From RGIG3159 sp034927685 (lineage in GTDB: Bacteria > Bacillota > Clostridia > Oscillospirales > Oscillospiraceae): a DNA stretch of 64,000 bases. The DNA lies in the NCBI GenBank assembly GCA_034927685.1, contig JAYFPO010000005.1, forward strand, positions 1 through 64,000, read 5' to 3'. Positions within the stretch are counted from its first letter, which is position 1. Each line of letters begins with the position of its first letter. The notes under the pieces were generated by a model. That model ran no database searches. It saw only the letters and a program-made list of their open reading frames with translations, and was not told where the DNA came from. A program made the position numbers and the translations under genes. This document shows, piece after piece, positions 8,040 to 17,392 of this stretch.

Positions 8040-8492
8040 ATGCAATTATCGCAAAAAGAAACCAGCCTTCTGAAGGATCTGAAGGGGCAGGAAAAGCTGT
8101 GCGTAGACAAGTATACCAAGCACGCATCCTGCGCGGCCGACCCACAGCTCAAGGACCTTTTCACACAGATTGCGAAGACCGAACAACAGCACTTGGACAC
8201 CATCACAAAAATGGAAAGCGGCTCTGTTCCTGCGCCAGGTGGCGGAAGTCAGAGTCAGCCCAGCTTCTCCGCCACCTATGGTACTGCGGAAACGCCGGAG
8301 AAGCAGGCGGACTGCTATCTCTGCACAGACGTTCTCTCGACCGAAAAGCACGCGTCCCATCTCTATGACTCGTGTATTTTTGAGTTTAAGGACGAAAATG
8401 CGCGAAACACGCTCAACCATATCCAAAAAGAAGAACAAAACCACGGCAAACAGATCTACGATTATATGGCCGCCAACGCCATGTATTCGTAA
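8040..8492 (+). CDS. CotF-like spore coat / ferritin-like protein
   Basis: 150 aa from ATG 8040 with GAGGTGA at 8027-8033. Two helical halves related to each other are visible: residues 5-60 (LLKDLKGQEKLCVDKYTKH, then LFTQIAKTEQQHLDTI) and 95-145 (ARNTLNHIQKEEQNHGKQI), joined by a Gly/Ser/Pro linker. The E-x6-E..H pattern resembles the ferritin-like coat protein family (CotF/YhcQ type) of Bacilli and Clostridia. A spore coat or sporulation role is inferred. It is monocistronic, with a strong terminator directly behind it. Confidence 0.75.
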   Translation: MQLSQKETSLLKDLKGQEKLCVDKYTKHASCAADPQLKDLFTQIAKTEQQHLDTITKMESGSVPAPGGGSQSQPSFSATYGTAETPEKQADCYLCTDVLSTEKHASHLYDSCIFEFKDENARNTLNHIQKEEQNHGKQIYDYMAANAMYS

Positions 8493-8498
8493 GCATGG

Positions 8499-8543
8499 AC
8501 AAAAGCCGGCAGAGCGCCCCGCGGGCACTCTGCCGGCTTTTGT
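8499..8543. terminator. bidirectional intrinsic terminator
   Basis: A perfect 16-bp stem (8499-8514 with 8528-8543), starting ACAAAA and ending TTTTGT, lies between convergent genes, so U tracts appear on both transcripts. Confidence 0.9.
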
Positions 8544-8554
8544 CTGCGGGCCGC

Positions 8555-10504
8555 TTAACCGGAAAGAGACGGCGGTTCGTTCGCGGGCGGCAGGCAGGTG
8601 CGTCCTGAGCAGACATAGTAGGTGGTTTGATCGCCCAGCAGCGGGTACTCCGCCGTTGGCTGCTTCAAAACGGTGACGATGGCATTCAAACCGCATTGCC
8701 GCAGTACGGTATCCGCCGTATCGTCCTCAGCGAGAACCGCGGTCACATGATCCGGCGGTGTAAGAAAGTCGGAGAGCGCCAGCAGGAAAAAGGAGTGCGC
8801 CATGGGCAGCTCCGCCGCGTGGCCGGCTAGAAATTCCATCTGGAGTTTGGAACACTCCTCAAGCTGCGCGTCGTCCGTCATCTGGGACAGCCGAACCAGA
8901 TCGTAGGCCATAACGGAGTTGCCGCTGGGGACTGCGCCGTCGTAGGTTTCCTTGGGGCGGAGGATCAGCCGCTCATGTTCCGTCCCAGACAAATAGAAAC
9001 CGCCCCGCTCCGTATCCCTGAAGTCGGCAATGGCCCGTCGGAGCAGGCGCTGCGCCTGCGCCAGAAATTCCGGCTCCTGCGCGGCCTGTGACAGCTCCAG
9101 CAGTCCAAACGCGGCGCAGGCGTAATCGTCAAGAAAGCCCGGGCCGCTGCGCTGTCCGTTTCGATGGCTGACATACAGGCGGTCGCCGTCCTGAAGCTGC
9201 GCAGCCAGGAACTGGGCACCGGACTTCGCTGCCTGCAAATATCGGCCTTTCCCGGACAGACGGGCCAGCCGCGACAGCGCCGCAATCATCAGACCGTTCC
9301 ACGCCGTCAGAATTTTATCATCCAAATGAAGCCGGGCACGCTTTTTTCGGTATGCCCGCATGGTTGGCAGACAGTCTGCCAGCGCGCGGACTTCCTCCGC
9401 CGTGCCCACCAGATGGGGGACACTGCGCCCGCCGAAATTTCCGTGCTCCGTGATGCCGTAGCAGCGGCAGAACGCACCGCCGGTTTCCTCGCCCAACACC
9501 CGGCGGATTTCCTGCGGTGTAAAGACGTAGTATTTGCCCTCTTCGCCCTCGCTGTCCGCGTCCTGCGCGCTGTAAAATCCGCCCTCCGGGGCGGTCATCT
9601 CCCGCAGCACATAGTCCGCCGTCTGCTCCGCCGCCTCCAGATAGAACTGGTCTTTCGTCACGTCGCAGGCTTCCGTGTAAGCCAGGATCAGCAGGGCATT
9701 GTCATAGAGCATTTTTTCAAAATGCGGAATCTGGAACGCGCGGTCGGTGGAATACCGGGAGAAGCCGAAGCCGATCGGATCGAACAGACCGCCGCGATAC
9801 ATTTGGCGCAGGGTCACCTCCGCCATGTGAAGCGCGGCACGATCTTTCTTTTTTCGGTACTGATCCAGCAGAAACAGCAGATTGTGCGGCGTCGGAAATT
9901 TCGGCGCTTCCCCAAAGCCGCCGAATTCTTCGTCAAAGCTCCGCTGGAATTGCGCAAGTGCTTTGTCCGGGAGGGAATCGTCTACGCTGCCGGACCGGGC
10001 CTCCTGCCGGGACAAAAGCGCCAAAAGCTCGTCGGCAGAGCGCAGCAGAAGCGCTCTGTCCTGCGTCCACTTCCAGGAAATGGCCTCCAGCAGTTGCCGA
10101 AAGCCCATCATCCCGCGCTGACTGTCCTTTGGAAAGTAGGTGCCGGCGAAGAACGGCTTTTTCTCCGGCGTCAGAAAAACGCTCATAGGCCAGCCGCCGC
10201 CTCCGGTCATGGCCTGACACACCGCCATATACACATTGTCCAGATCAGGACGCTCCTCCCGATCCACCTTGATGGGGACAAAGCTCTCGTTCAGGAGCCG
10301 CGCGATCTCCTCGTCGTCAAAGCTCTCCCTTGCCATTACATGGCACCAGTGGCAGGTGGAATAGCCGATGCTGAGGAAAACCGGTTTGTCCTCCCGCTTC
10401 GCCTTCGCGAAGGCGTCTTCGCACCACGGGTACCAATCCACCGGTTGGTGGGCATGCTGAAGCAGGTAGGGGCTGGTCTCGTGAATCAGTCGGTTCTCAT
10501 GCAT
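8555..10504 (-). CDS. YyaL-type thioredoxin-fold / six-hairpin protein (DUF255)
   Basis: 649 aa from ATG 10504, chosen because GAGAGGAGT lies just upstream and the family begins with ENRLI.ETSPYLLQHA. Residues about 5-165 are a thioredoxin-like DUF255 domain with the active-site-like motif TCHWC (50-54). The rest is an α/α six-hairpin domain resembling N-acylglucosamine epimerase or glycosidase folds. It is a widely conserved cytosolic family of unproven biochemical function; a redox-linked or carbohydrate-related role has been suggested from fold alone. A longer in-frame extension upstream has no ribosome site and reads like non-coding sequence. Confidence 0.92.
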   Translation of the reverse strand: MHENRLIHETSPYLLQHAHQPVDWYPWCEDAFAKAKREDKPVFLSIGYSTCHWCHVMARESFDDEEIARLLNESFVPIKVDREERPDLDNVYMAVCQAMTGGGGWPMSVFLTPEKKPFFAGTYFPKDSQRGMMGFRQLLEAISWKWTQDRALLLRSADELLALLSRQEARSGSVDDSLPDKALAQFQRSFDEEFGGFGEAPKFPTPHNLLFLLDQYRKKKDRAALHMAEVTLRQMYRGGLFDPIGFGFSRYSTDRAFQIPHFEKMLYDNALLILAYTEACDVTKDQFYLEAAEQTADYVLREMTAPEGGFYSAQDADSEGEEGKYYVFTPQEIRRVLGEETGGAFCRCYGITEHGNFGGRSVPHLVGTAEEVRALADCLPTMRAYRKKRARLHLDDKILTAWNGLMIAALSRLARLSGKGRYLQAAKSGAQFLAAQLQDGDRLYVSHRNGQRSGPGFLDDYACAAFGLLELSQAAQEPEFLAQAQRLLRRAIADFRDTERGGFYLSGTEHERLILRPKETYDGAVPSGNSVMAYDLVRLSQMTDDAQLEECSKLQMEFLAGHAAELPMAHSFFLLALSDFLTPPDHVTAVLAEDDTADTVLRQCGLNAIVTVLKQPTAEYPLLGDQTTYYVCSGRTCLPPANEPPSLSG

Positions 10505-10800
10505 GAAAGTACTCCTCTCAGGATTAGTCACAACCAGTCTGCTGACTTTTGATTCGGCGCTGAGGTATAATTTTGCAATTTCAGCAAGGGAAACCAGCTG
10601 CTTTTTGCGTTTGAATAGGAGACCGCAGCCTCTCTTGCGCCTTAGTATTGACAACTTATCCTGTGATATCCGGAAATGAGCAGCTGCATGATTTTGAATG
10701 GTTCATAAAAATTTCTGAACGGCAGTTCCGTCGCGCAAGCATCCGCCCGGTCGAATTTTCAACAAAACCTTACCGCACGTTTGCGAATCTGTCAGCAGAC

Positions 10801-10890
10801 GGTGCCAGCAAAGAATGATTGGCTTCGGCCAATCAAGATCACGCAAGCAAGGCACCATTGGGAATCACACCGCTGCGGCGGGGTGATTCC
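10801..10890 (+). other. structured intergenic element upstream of murT
   Basis: In the 424-bp space between two divergent genes, GGTGCC (10801-10806) can pair with GGCACC (10851-10856), enclosing a perfect 7-bp stem GATTGGC/GCCAATC with a TTCG tetraloop (10817-10834). A second long hairpin, GGAATCAC ... GTGATTCC (10861-10890), follows and ends 2 bp before the murT -35 box. The nested stems and stable tetraloop suggest a small RNA or the 3' end of a short transcript. No known family is recognised. The rest of 10505-10800 shows nothing supportable. Confidence 0.4.
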
Positions 10891-10892
10891 TG

Positions 10893-10921
10893 TTGTAAAA
10901 GCGGGGAAATTGTGTTATAAT
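10893..10921 (+). promoter_or_regulatory. σA-type promoter of murT-gatD
   Basis: TTGTAA (10893-10898), 17-bp spacer, TATAAT (10916-10921). The expected transcription start falls on or within a base or two of the murT ATG at 10929, implying little or no 5' leader. Confidence 0.7.
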
Positions 10922-10928
10922 CCCCTGC

Positions 10929-12299
10929 ATGAAGTTTCAAGTGTTTTTGGCCGTACTGGCCTGCAAGCTCGCCCGATTCAGCCTGCGGCTGCTGGGGCGG
11001 GGCGGCACGGATTTTCCGGGCCGCGTTGCGCTGAAAATTTGTCCCAATCTGCTGGGTACGCTGGCAAGGAACGTGACGACTGTGATCGTCACGGGTACCA
11101 ACGGCAAGACCACCACCTCTCGTATGATCGAGCAGGCCGTCGCCGATTCCGGAATTTCTTACTTTGCCAACAAGTCCGGCGCAAATCTCATCAGCGGCAT
11201 CACGGCGGAATTCGCCATGCATGCCTCGCTTTCCGGCAAATGCCGCTGCAAGGTCGCCCTCATCGAGTCCGACGAGGCGGCCTTTAAGGCCGTCAGCCGC
11301 TATGTTGACGCAAAATTGATCGTGGTCACCAACGTGTTCCGCGATCAGCTCGACCGCTACGGCGAGGTGACCCATACGCTGGAAAACATCAAAATCGGCG
11401 TCGCAAACTCGAAGAACGCCACGCTCTGTCTCAATGCCGACGACTCTCTCTCTTCCTCCATCGCAGGTGAGGTGGAGAACCCGGTGCTCTACTACGGTGT
11501 CAACGTTCCAATCTATCAGGACCGCGTGCATGAGCTGTCCGACGCGCCCTACTGCATCCGGTGTAAGCACGAATACGTCTACGACTATGTGACCTATGGC
11601 CACCTGGGCAGCTTCCGCTGCCCAAGCTGCGGCTATCAGAGGCAGGAGCCGCAGCTCGCGGTGACCCATGTGGTTTCCTCCGATGCGGAGCGGTCCGAGG
11701 TGGTGTTTTCCAGTGACGGCGCGTCCTTTGACGCGGTGATCAACCTGCCCGGCGGGTACAACATCTACAACGCCTGCGCCGCCATGGCCTGCGCGAAGGC
11801 CCTTGGGCTGGAGTTGCAGCTCGCGGCCCATTCGCTCTCTACCTTCGGCTGCGGCTTCGGGCGGATGGAAAAATTCGAGATTCGCGGCACGGAGGTCCGG
11901 ATGATCCTGATTAAGAATCCGGCGGGCTGCAATCAGGTGTTGAACTTTCTGGCGAACACGGCAGAGCCGTCGGTCTTTGCGGTCTGCCTCAACGACCGCG
12001 CACAGGACGGCAAGGACATAAGCTGGATCTGGGACGTGGACTTTGAGAAGCTGGCACAGATGGGGGACAGGCTGTCTCGGCTGCTGGTCTCCGGCGTTCG
12101 CGCCGAGGATATGGCGGTGCGCTTCAAGTATGCGGGAATCCCCACGGAGAAGATTTCCGTCATCAAGGACTATGGGGCGCTGATGGAAACCTGTACCGCC
12201 CAGCCCGAGCCCGTCTATATCATGCCGACCTATACGGCCATGCTGAACCTGCGGGACAAGATCAGTAAAACCTACGGGTTCAAGGATTTTTGGGAGTGA
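10929..12299 (+). CDS. murT: lipid II isoglutaminyl synthase, MurT subunit
   Basis: 456 aa. It carries the Mur-ligase P-loop GTNGKTT (56-62), the ESDEAAF segment, the family N-terminus KLARFSLRLLGRGG, a zinc-ribbon insert with two Cys pairs (CIRC and CPSC, about 210-235), and a C-terminal DUF1727 domain. With GatD it amidates the α-carboxyl of D-glutamate in lipid II, using ATP and glutamine, on the inner face of the membrane. GatD follows 4 bp later. No Shine-Dalgarno sequence precedes ATG 10929, yet the N-terminus matches the family, so the transcript may be leaderless. Confidence 0.96.
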   Translation: MKFQVFLAVLACKLARFSLRLLGRGGTDFPGRVALKICPNLLGTLARNVTTVIVTGTNGKTTTSRMIEQAVADSGISYFANKSGANLISGITAEFAMHASLSGKCRCKVALIESDEAAFKAVSRYVDAKLIVVTNVFRDQLDRYGEVTHTLENIKIGVANSKNATLCLNADDSLSSSIAGEVENPVLYYGVNVPIYQDRVHELSDAPYCIRCKHEYVYDYVTYGHLGSFRCPSCGYQRQEPQLAVTHVVSSDAERSEVVFSSDGASFDAVINLPGGYNIYNACAAMACAKALGLELQLAAHSLSTFGCGFGRMEKFEIRGTEVRMILIKNPAGCNQVLNFLANTAEPSVFAVCLNDRAQDGKDISWIWDVDFEKLAQMGDRLSRLLVSGVRAEDMAVRFKYAGIPTEKISVIKDYGALMETCTAQPEPVYIMPTYTAMLNLRDKISKTYGFKDFWE

Positions 12300-12303
12300 C
12301 GCC

Positions 12304-13038
12304 ATGGAATTGAACATCTGTCATCTTTACCCCGACGTCTTGAACCTCTACGGAGACGGCGGCAACGTGATCTGTATGCAGCAGCGCCTTGCCTGGCGGG
12401 GAATTGACGTCAACGCCGACCGCTGCTGCATCGGCGACAGCCTGAAGGCTTCCGACTACGACCTTTTTTTCATCGGCGGAGGACAGGATTTCGAGCAGGA
12501 GGTGCTACTCCAGGATCTTGGAACGGAAAAATCCGCTGAGCTTAAGGCGGCGGTCCGGGACGGCAAGACGTTTCTTGCCATCTGCGGCGGCTACCAGATA
12601 CTGGGCGACTACTATAAGACCTGGGACGGCGTCCAGTGCGACTTTTTGGGGGCCGTCGACATCTGGACGGTGGGCCAGAAGGAGCGCATGATCGGCAACT
12701 ATGTATTCACCTGCGATGAGCTGGACGGGCAGACGGTGGTGGGATTTGAGAACCACTCCGGCAAGACCTATTTGGGGAGCGGCGTCCGGCCAATCGGGCG
12801 GGTCCTCGCGGGCTTTGGCAACAACGGCGAGGACCGCATGGAGGGCGCGCGAGCCCAAAACGTGTTCGGTACCTATTCCCACGGCTGCCTGCTGCCGAAG
12901 AATCCGGCGCTTTGCGACCATATTCTGAAAACAGCGCTTGAATATAAATACGGCACGGTGCTGCTGGAGCCGCTGGATGATACAATGGAAAACAGCGCCC
13001 ACGAGGCCATGGTAAGCCGTCTGCTGGGGCAGAAATAG
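12304..13038 (+). CDS. gatD: lipid II isoglutaminyl synthase, GatD glutaminase subunit
   Basis: 244 aa class I glutamine amidotransferase-like protein. The nucleophile is Cys94 in LAICGGYQ, with His193 in TYSHGCL as partner, matching the Cys/His dyad of the family. It hydrolyses glutamine and passes ammonia to MurT. The start at ATG 12304 lies 4 bp after murT with GGGAGTGA as ribosome site. It ends shortly before a strong terminator. Confidence 0.96.
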   Translation: MELNICHLYPDVLNLYGDGGNVICMQQRLAWRGIDVNADRCCIGDSLKASDYDLFFIGGGQDFEQEVLLQDLGTEKSAELKAAVRDGKTFLAICGGYQILGDYYKTWDGVQCDFLGAVDIWTVGQKERMIGNYVFTCDELDGQTVVGFENHSGKTYLGSGVRPIGRVLAGFGNNGEDRMEGARAQNVFGTYSHGCLLPKNPALCDHILKTALEYKYGTVLLEPLDDTMENSAHEAMVSRLLGQK

Positions 13039-13046
13039 GAAAACTG

Positions 13047-13090
13047 AAAAAACCACCCCGCTGCCAATTCCGGCAGCGGGGTGGTTTTTT
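13047..13090. terminator. bidirectional intrinsic terminator
   Basis: A perfect 19-bp stem (13047-13065 with 13072-13090) with six A and six T residues at its ends separates the convergent gatD and ygfK genes. Confidence 0.95.
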
Positions 13091-13093
13091 GGA

Positions 13094-16039
13094 TTAGAGC
13101 AGATAGGCGTATTTGTTCAGGACGGTGGCAATCAGGTCCTTCAGTCCGGCGTAGAGCGCACAGTCTGGGGCCGTTATGTCGTAGACCGCGACGCTGTCGC
13201 CGAGACGGACCTGCACGCTGCCGCCGTTCAGCACGAGGAAGCCCGCGTTTTTGGAGTTTGCGAAGTCCTCCGCTGTGTGGTACAGCGTGAACTTGTCCTT
13301 ACAGGGTGCGGAGGCATAGGGACAGAACGTTTCGCAGTTGCCGCACTCGTTGCACATCCGGTCGATGTGCAGAATCTGGCGGCGGCCGTCGTCCATCCGA
13401 ATAACCGCGTTGGCCCGGTTGGGGCAGACGTCGGCGCAGTTCTGGCAGACCGTGTCGCAGCCGAGACAGCGCTCACGTTCATCCTGCCGCGGAAGCCGCA
13501 GAATGCCTTTTTTGGCAACGCAAGCCTTCGCCGTGGGATAGGCCTCCTTTGGGATCTCATAGGTATGGGGCGCGCCGATGACCAGCGCCGCGAAGCGGGC
13601 CGCGTCGGCGATCCCCTCCACCACGGTGGCAGGGCCGCGTGTCGCGTCACCGGCGGCGTAGACATTCTCCAGATTGGTCTGGAACGAGGGACGGCCCTTG
13701 CGGTCCACCGCAATGCCGTTTGCCGCGAGGAGGGCGGAATCCACCTGCTCGCCGACGGCGGAGATTACGAGGTCGCAGGGGACTGAGAAGGTATCGCCGG
13801 TGGGGATGGGGCTTCGTCTGCCGGAGGCGTCCGGCGCGCCCAGCTCCATTCGGTTGAGAACCAGGGTTCCGTCCTTCTGTTCCACCGGAGCGGCCAGCTC
13901 GATAAACTCCACGCCGTCCGCCATGGCCAGCTCCAACTCCTGCGCGTCGGCCGGCATATAGCGCTTGGTCCGGCGGTAGACGAGCATGGAACGGGCGCCC
14001 GCGTGCTTGGCGACCCGGGCGGCGTCCATGGCGGTGTTGCCGCCGCCGATGACGACGACGTTCCGCGGCACGGCCTGCGCCCCAGCCTTCTGATCCTTCA
14101 TCCACTGGATGACGCCCTGCACATTGCCGGAGAGATCCAGCCTGCCGGCCTTCCACGCGCCGACAGCGAAGAGAATATGGGTATAACCCATCGCTTTCAG
14201 CTCCGCCACGGATGGCGCGGGTTTGCCGCAGACTGCTTTCGTGCCGTAGGCCTGCATCAGCGCCACGTCGCGGTCGATGGCAGCCTGCGAAATGCGGAAC
14301 TCTGGGATGACGTAGCGGACGATGCCGCCGAGCTCCGCCTCGCGCTCAAAGATCGTGGTTTCGATTCCGGCGCGGCCCAGGAAATAGCCTGCCGCGATGC
14401 CGGTGGGACCGCCGCCGATGACGGCGACCTTTTTGCCGGGGACCCGCGCGGGAGACTGAACAGACTTCAGCAGGGCCTCATAGCCCATCTGCGCGGCCAG
14501 CAGCTTCGTGTCGCGGATGTGAACCGGCTCTTCATAAAAGTTCCGGGTGCATTTTCCCATGCAGCGGTGGGCACAGATGGTGCCGGTGATGAAGGGCAGG
14601 GCGTTCGTTTCCGCGATCAGCCGCAGCGCCTCATCGTACATGCCCTTGCCGCACAGCTCGATGTATTCGGGAATGTCCTGTCGGATTGGGCATCCGCCCT
14701 TGCAGGGAGCGATGTAGCAGTCCAGCAGCGGCACGGCGTCCTCGGATTTCCGGGATGGCTGCGGCTTGACCGGCTTCCGATGGTGGGCATCCTCCAGCGC
14801 GGCTTTGGAGAGCGCAGCGACCTTTTCCTGGTCGACGCACTCAAACTCGCGGAACGGGTGCTGTTCCAGTTCCTCCGCGATCTGCACCATTCTGGTGTAG
14901 CCGCCGGGCTTCAGGACGGTTGTGGCCATGGTGATGGGCCAGATTCCGGCGTCGAACAGCGCCTCAATGTTGAAAGCATCCGCGCCGCCCGCATAGGAAA
15001 TCCGCATTCTGCCGCCGAACTGCTTCGCGATGCGGTTGGCCATTTCGATGGTCAGCGGGTAGAGAGACCGGCCTGACATGTACATTTCCGCTGACGGAAG
15101 CTCATGCTGCTTGACGTCCACGGGGAAGGTGTTCGAGAGCTTCAGACCGAATTCCAACCCGAGCGAGTCGGCCAGCGACCGCAGGCGCGTGAACATGGGG
15201 ACGGCGTCCTTCCATTGCAGATCGTCGTTGAAGTGGAATTCTCCAAACTGAATGTAGTCATAGCCCATCGCGTCGAGGCGCTGCCTTGCGGTCTGATAGC
15301 CCAGCAGTGTGGGGTTACACTTGACGTAGGTGTGCATACCCTTCTCGGACAGCAGGTAGGAGGCGATGGCCTCGATCTCCTGCGGGGGACAGCCATGCAG
15401 CGTGGAGACGGTGACGGAGCGGCAGATGGTCGCGGGAATCGTGTTGATGTAGGCAATCTCATCCGGGTACATGGCCTTCAGGGTATGGATGGCGCTCTGG
15501 AAAACCGGCAGCGCAGACGCGTCTTTCATGGAATCGATGAAGGTATCGGTCTTTTCCTTCTTGATGTCGGCCAGATTGTAGCCGACCGAGATGTTGAAGA
15601 CAAAGCCGTTCGGGTCGCCGAGACAATAGTGACTGGCGAAGAATTTCAGCATGACCCAGGCCTTGACGTACTCCTCCAGCGCCTGCTTGACATAGAGCTC
15701 CGTGGACCACTCGCAGTTATAGCCCTCGTCGTCTGCCAGAATACAGGGGCGGTTCACGCAGGCGGCCAGGGCGTCGCCGTCCATCTCCTGCACGGTCTTC
15801 AGTTCGAAGAACCGGGAGCCCGCGAAGTAGGAGGCCACAATGTTCTGCGTAAGCTGGGTATTTGGCCCAGCGGCGGGGCCGAAGGGGGTTTCCAGCGTCT
15901 CGCCGAAGATGGGCAGAAGCTGGCTGCTTTTTTTGCGATAGGCGCGTTCCACGCCGAACATGGTGCCGTATGTTTCATACTCGGCGACGGACCAGCGCAT
16001 GAGTTCCGCAAAGGGGATCGGAGTCATTTTTTCAGACAT
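13094..16039 (-). CDS. ygfK: YgfK-type iron-sulfur flavoprotein (putative selenate reductase subunit / purine catabolism)
   Basis: About 981 aa from ATG 16039, with GGGAGGT 8 bp upstream. The N-terminal third is dihydroorotate-dehydrogenase-like (TPFGPAAGPNTQLTQN). A GltD-like half follows, with PCKGGCPIRQ iron-sulfur cysteines, an FAD motif VIGGGPTGIAAG and an NAD(P) motif VIGGGNTAMDAA. The C-terminus has two [4Fe-4S] motifs (CLGCDTVCQNCADVCP and CNECGNCETFCP). This is the architecture of YgfK, a soluble electron-transfer enzyme encoded with ssnA in selenium-dependent molybdenum hydroxylase and anaerobic urate/purine degradation clusters. It is cotranscribed with ssnA, 18 bp upstream. The 'selenate reductase' label is historical. 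Confidence 0.93.
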   Translation of the reverse strand: MSEKMTPIPFAELMRWSVAEYETYGTMFGVERAYRKKSSQLLPIFGETLETPFGPAAGPNTQLTQNIVASYFAGSRFFELKTVQEMDGDALAACVNRPCILADDEGYNCEWSTELYVKQALEEYVKAWVMLKFFASHYCLGDPNGFVFNISVGYNLADIKKEKTDTFIDSMKDASALPVFQSAIHTLKAMYPDEIAYINTIPATICRSVTVSTLHGCPPQEIEAIASYLLSEKGMHTYVKCNPTLLGYQTARQRLDAMGYDYIQFGEFHFNDDLQWKDAVPMFTRLRSLADSLGLEFGLKLSNTFPVDVKQHELPSAEMYMSGRSLYPLTIEMANRIAKQFGGRMRISYAGGADAFNIEALFDAGIWPITMATTVLKPGGYTRMVQIAEELEQHPFREFECVDQEKVAALSKAALEDAHHRKPVKPQPSRKSEDAVPLLDCYIAPCKGGCPIRQDIPEYIELCGKGMYDEALRLIAETNALPFITGTICAHRCMGKCTRNFYEEPVHIRDTKLLAAQMGYEALLKSVQSPARVPGKKVAVIGGGPTGIAAGYFLGRAGIETTIFEREAELGGIVRYVIPEFRISQAAIDRDVALMQAYGTKAVCGKPAPSVAELKAMGYTHILFAVGAWKAGRLDLSGNVQGVIQWMKDQKAGAQAVPRNVVVIGGGNTAMDAARVAKHAGARSMLVYRRTKRYMPADAQELELAMADGVEFIELAAPVEQKDGTLVLNRMELGAPDASGRRSPIPTGDTFSVPCDLVISAVGEQVDSALLAANGIAVDRKGRPSFQTNLENVYAAGDATRGPATVVEGIADAARFAALVIGAPHTYEIPKEAYPTAKACVAKKGILRLPRQDERERCLGCDTVCQNCADVCPNRANAVIRMDDGRRQILHIDRMCNECGNCETFCPYASAPCKDKFTLYHTAEDFANSKNAGFLVLNGGSVQVRLGDSVAVYDITAPDCALYAGLKDLIATVLNKYAYLL

Positions 16040-16057
16040 GGCAGATACCTCCCACAA

Positions 16058-17392
16058 TTATAGACTGTCAAGGCTGCACCACAGGTCCGTGGCGGCCTCC
16101 AGAATGTGCGCGTTTTCGGCTTCCTCGTCGACGCCGATCAGCTCGCGGTCCTTCATCAGCAGCTTGCCGTTCGCGATCGTGGTCTGACACTGGCGGCCGG
16201 TCATGCCGAAGATCATATGGCCATCGATGTTCTTGTCCGAAAACGGGGTGAACGGATTGTAGTCCATGACGATGACATCGGCGGCGGCGCCGGCCTTGAG
16301 GACGCCCAGCTCGTCAGGGAAGTAACGCGCGCCGATCTTTGCGTTGTTCCGGAACAGCATGTCGGTGACCTCGCACCAGGCGACGTTCGGCAGGCAGGCG
16401 TTGTTGCGCTGGGAGCACAGGGCGACCTTGATGGATTCCAGCATGTCGTTTGTGTAGGCATCGGTGCCCATGCCAAGGAGGATGCCTGCCTTGGACAGCG
16501 GCAGCACCGGGCAGATGCCGACGGCGTTGCCCATGTTGGACTCCGGGTTATTGACGACCATGGTATCCGTGTGCTGAATCAGCTCGATTTCCGCGGAATT
16601 GACATGGATGCAGTGGCCGAGGATGGTCTTTGCGCCGAGAATGCCGTGGTCCTGCAGCCGCTGCACCGGGCGGCGGCCATAGTTTTGCAGGGAGTCATAG
16701 ACGTCGTTCATGCCCTCGGACACGTGAATGTGGTAGCCGGTGCGGCCGTTATTTTCCGCCGCCATGCGGTCGAAGGTCTTGTCCGAGATCGTGAAGAGGG
16801 CATGTCCGCCGAACATGGCCGCGAGCATCGGGTCTGGTTCCTTTTTGCAGTAGGTGATGAAATCGCCGTTTTCCTGAATGCCCTGCAGGCATTTTTCCTC
16901 GCCGTCACGGTCGGAGACCTCATAGCACAGGCAGGAACGGATGCCGAAGCGTTTCGCCGACTCGGCAATGGCAAACAGGGAGCCTGGGATTTCACCGTAG
17001 GAGGCATGATGGTCGAAAATGGTGGTGACGCCCTGCTTGATGCAGTCGAGGTAGAGCGCGTTTGCGGAGGCGCGGGTTCCCTGCAGCGTCAGGTGGCGGT
17101 CGATGGCCCACCAGGTGCCATCCAGCACCTCGTAGAAATTCGTGGGGTTGTTGCCCTTGATGGAGAGTCCCCGGGCCAGGGCGGAATAGATGTGAGTGTG
17201 GGCGTTGATGAGGGCGGGCATGATTACGCCGCCCTTGGCGTCAATGAATTCTGCTTCCGGGTATTTTCCTCTGAGTGCTGCCGTCGGACCAATTTCCTTA
17301 ATTTTGGTGCCGTCGATGACGACGCCGCCGTCCGACAGGTACCCCTGCGCGGGGTCTCGGGTGATCAGCTTACCGTTTGCAAGAATGTACAT
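16058..17392 (-). CDS. ssnA: SsnA-type amidohydrolase
   Basis: 444 aa from ATG 17392, preceded by GGAGGGC. It is an amidohydrolase-superfamily metal enzyme: HTH in INAHTHIYSAL (strand 1), His in HIHVSEG, His in GHCIHV, and Asp in GMGTDAYTND complete the metal site. Length matches SsnA. The family is tied to ygfK and to selenium-dependent purine/xanthine metabolism; its exact reaction is unproven, with a purine-ring or related deaminase/hydrolase role expected. It is the first gene of the ssnA-ygfK unit, has its own promoter, and a long leader that carries an intrinsic terminator before the ribosome site. Confidence 0.93.
   Translation of the reverse strand: MYILANGKLITRDPAQGYLSDGGVVIDGTKIKEIGPTAALRGKYPEAEFIDAKGGVIMPALINAHTHIYSALARGLSIKGNNPTNFYEVLDGTWWAIDRHLTLQGTRASANALYLDCIKQGVTTIFDHHASYGEIPGSLFAIAESAKRFGIRSCLCYEVSDRDGEEKCLQGIQENGDFITYCKKEPDPMLAAMFGGHALFTISDKTFDRMAAENNGRTGYHIHVSEGMNDVYDSLQNYGRRPVQRLQDHGILGAKTILGHCIHVNSAEIELIQHTDTMVVNNPESNMGNAVGICPVLPLSKAGILLGMGTDAYTNDMLESIKVALCSQRNNACLPNVAWCEVTDMLFRNNAKIGARYFPDELGVLKAGAAADVIVMDYNPFTPFSDKNIDGHMIFGMTGRQCQTTIANGKLLMKDRELIGVDEEAENAHILEAATDLWCSLDSL

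Noticed and set aside
13094..16039. YgfK gene as a fusion artefact of glutamate synthase and dihydroorotate dehydrogenase genes
   Set aside because: This domain order is the normal architecture of the YgfK family and the reading frame is continuous.
16058..17392. SsnA as a generic guanine or cytosine deaminase
   Set aside because: The length, motif set and pairing with ygfK fit SsnA better; the exact substrate remains open.
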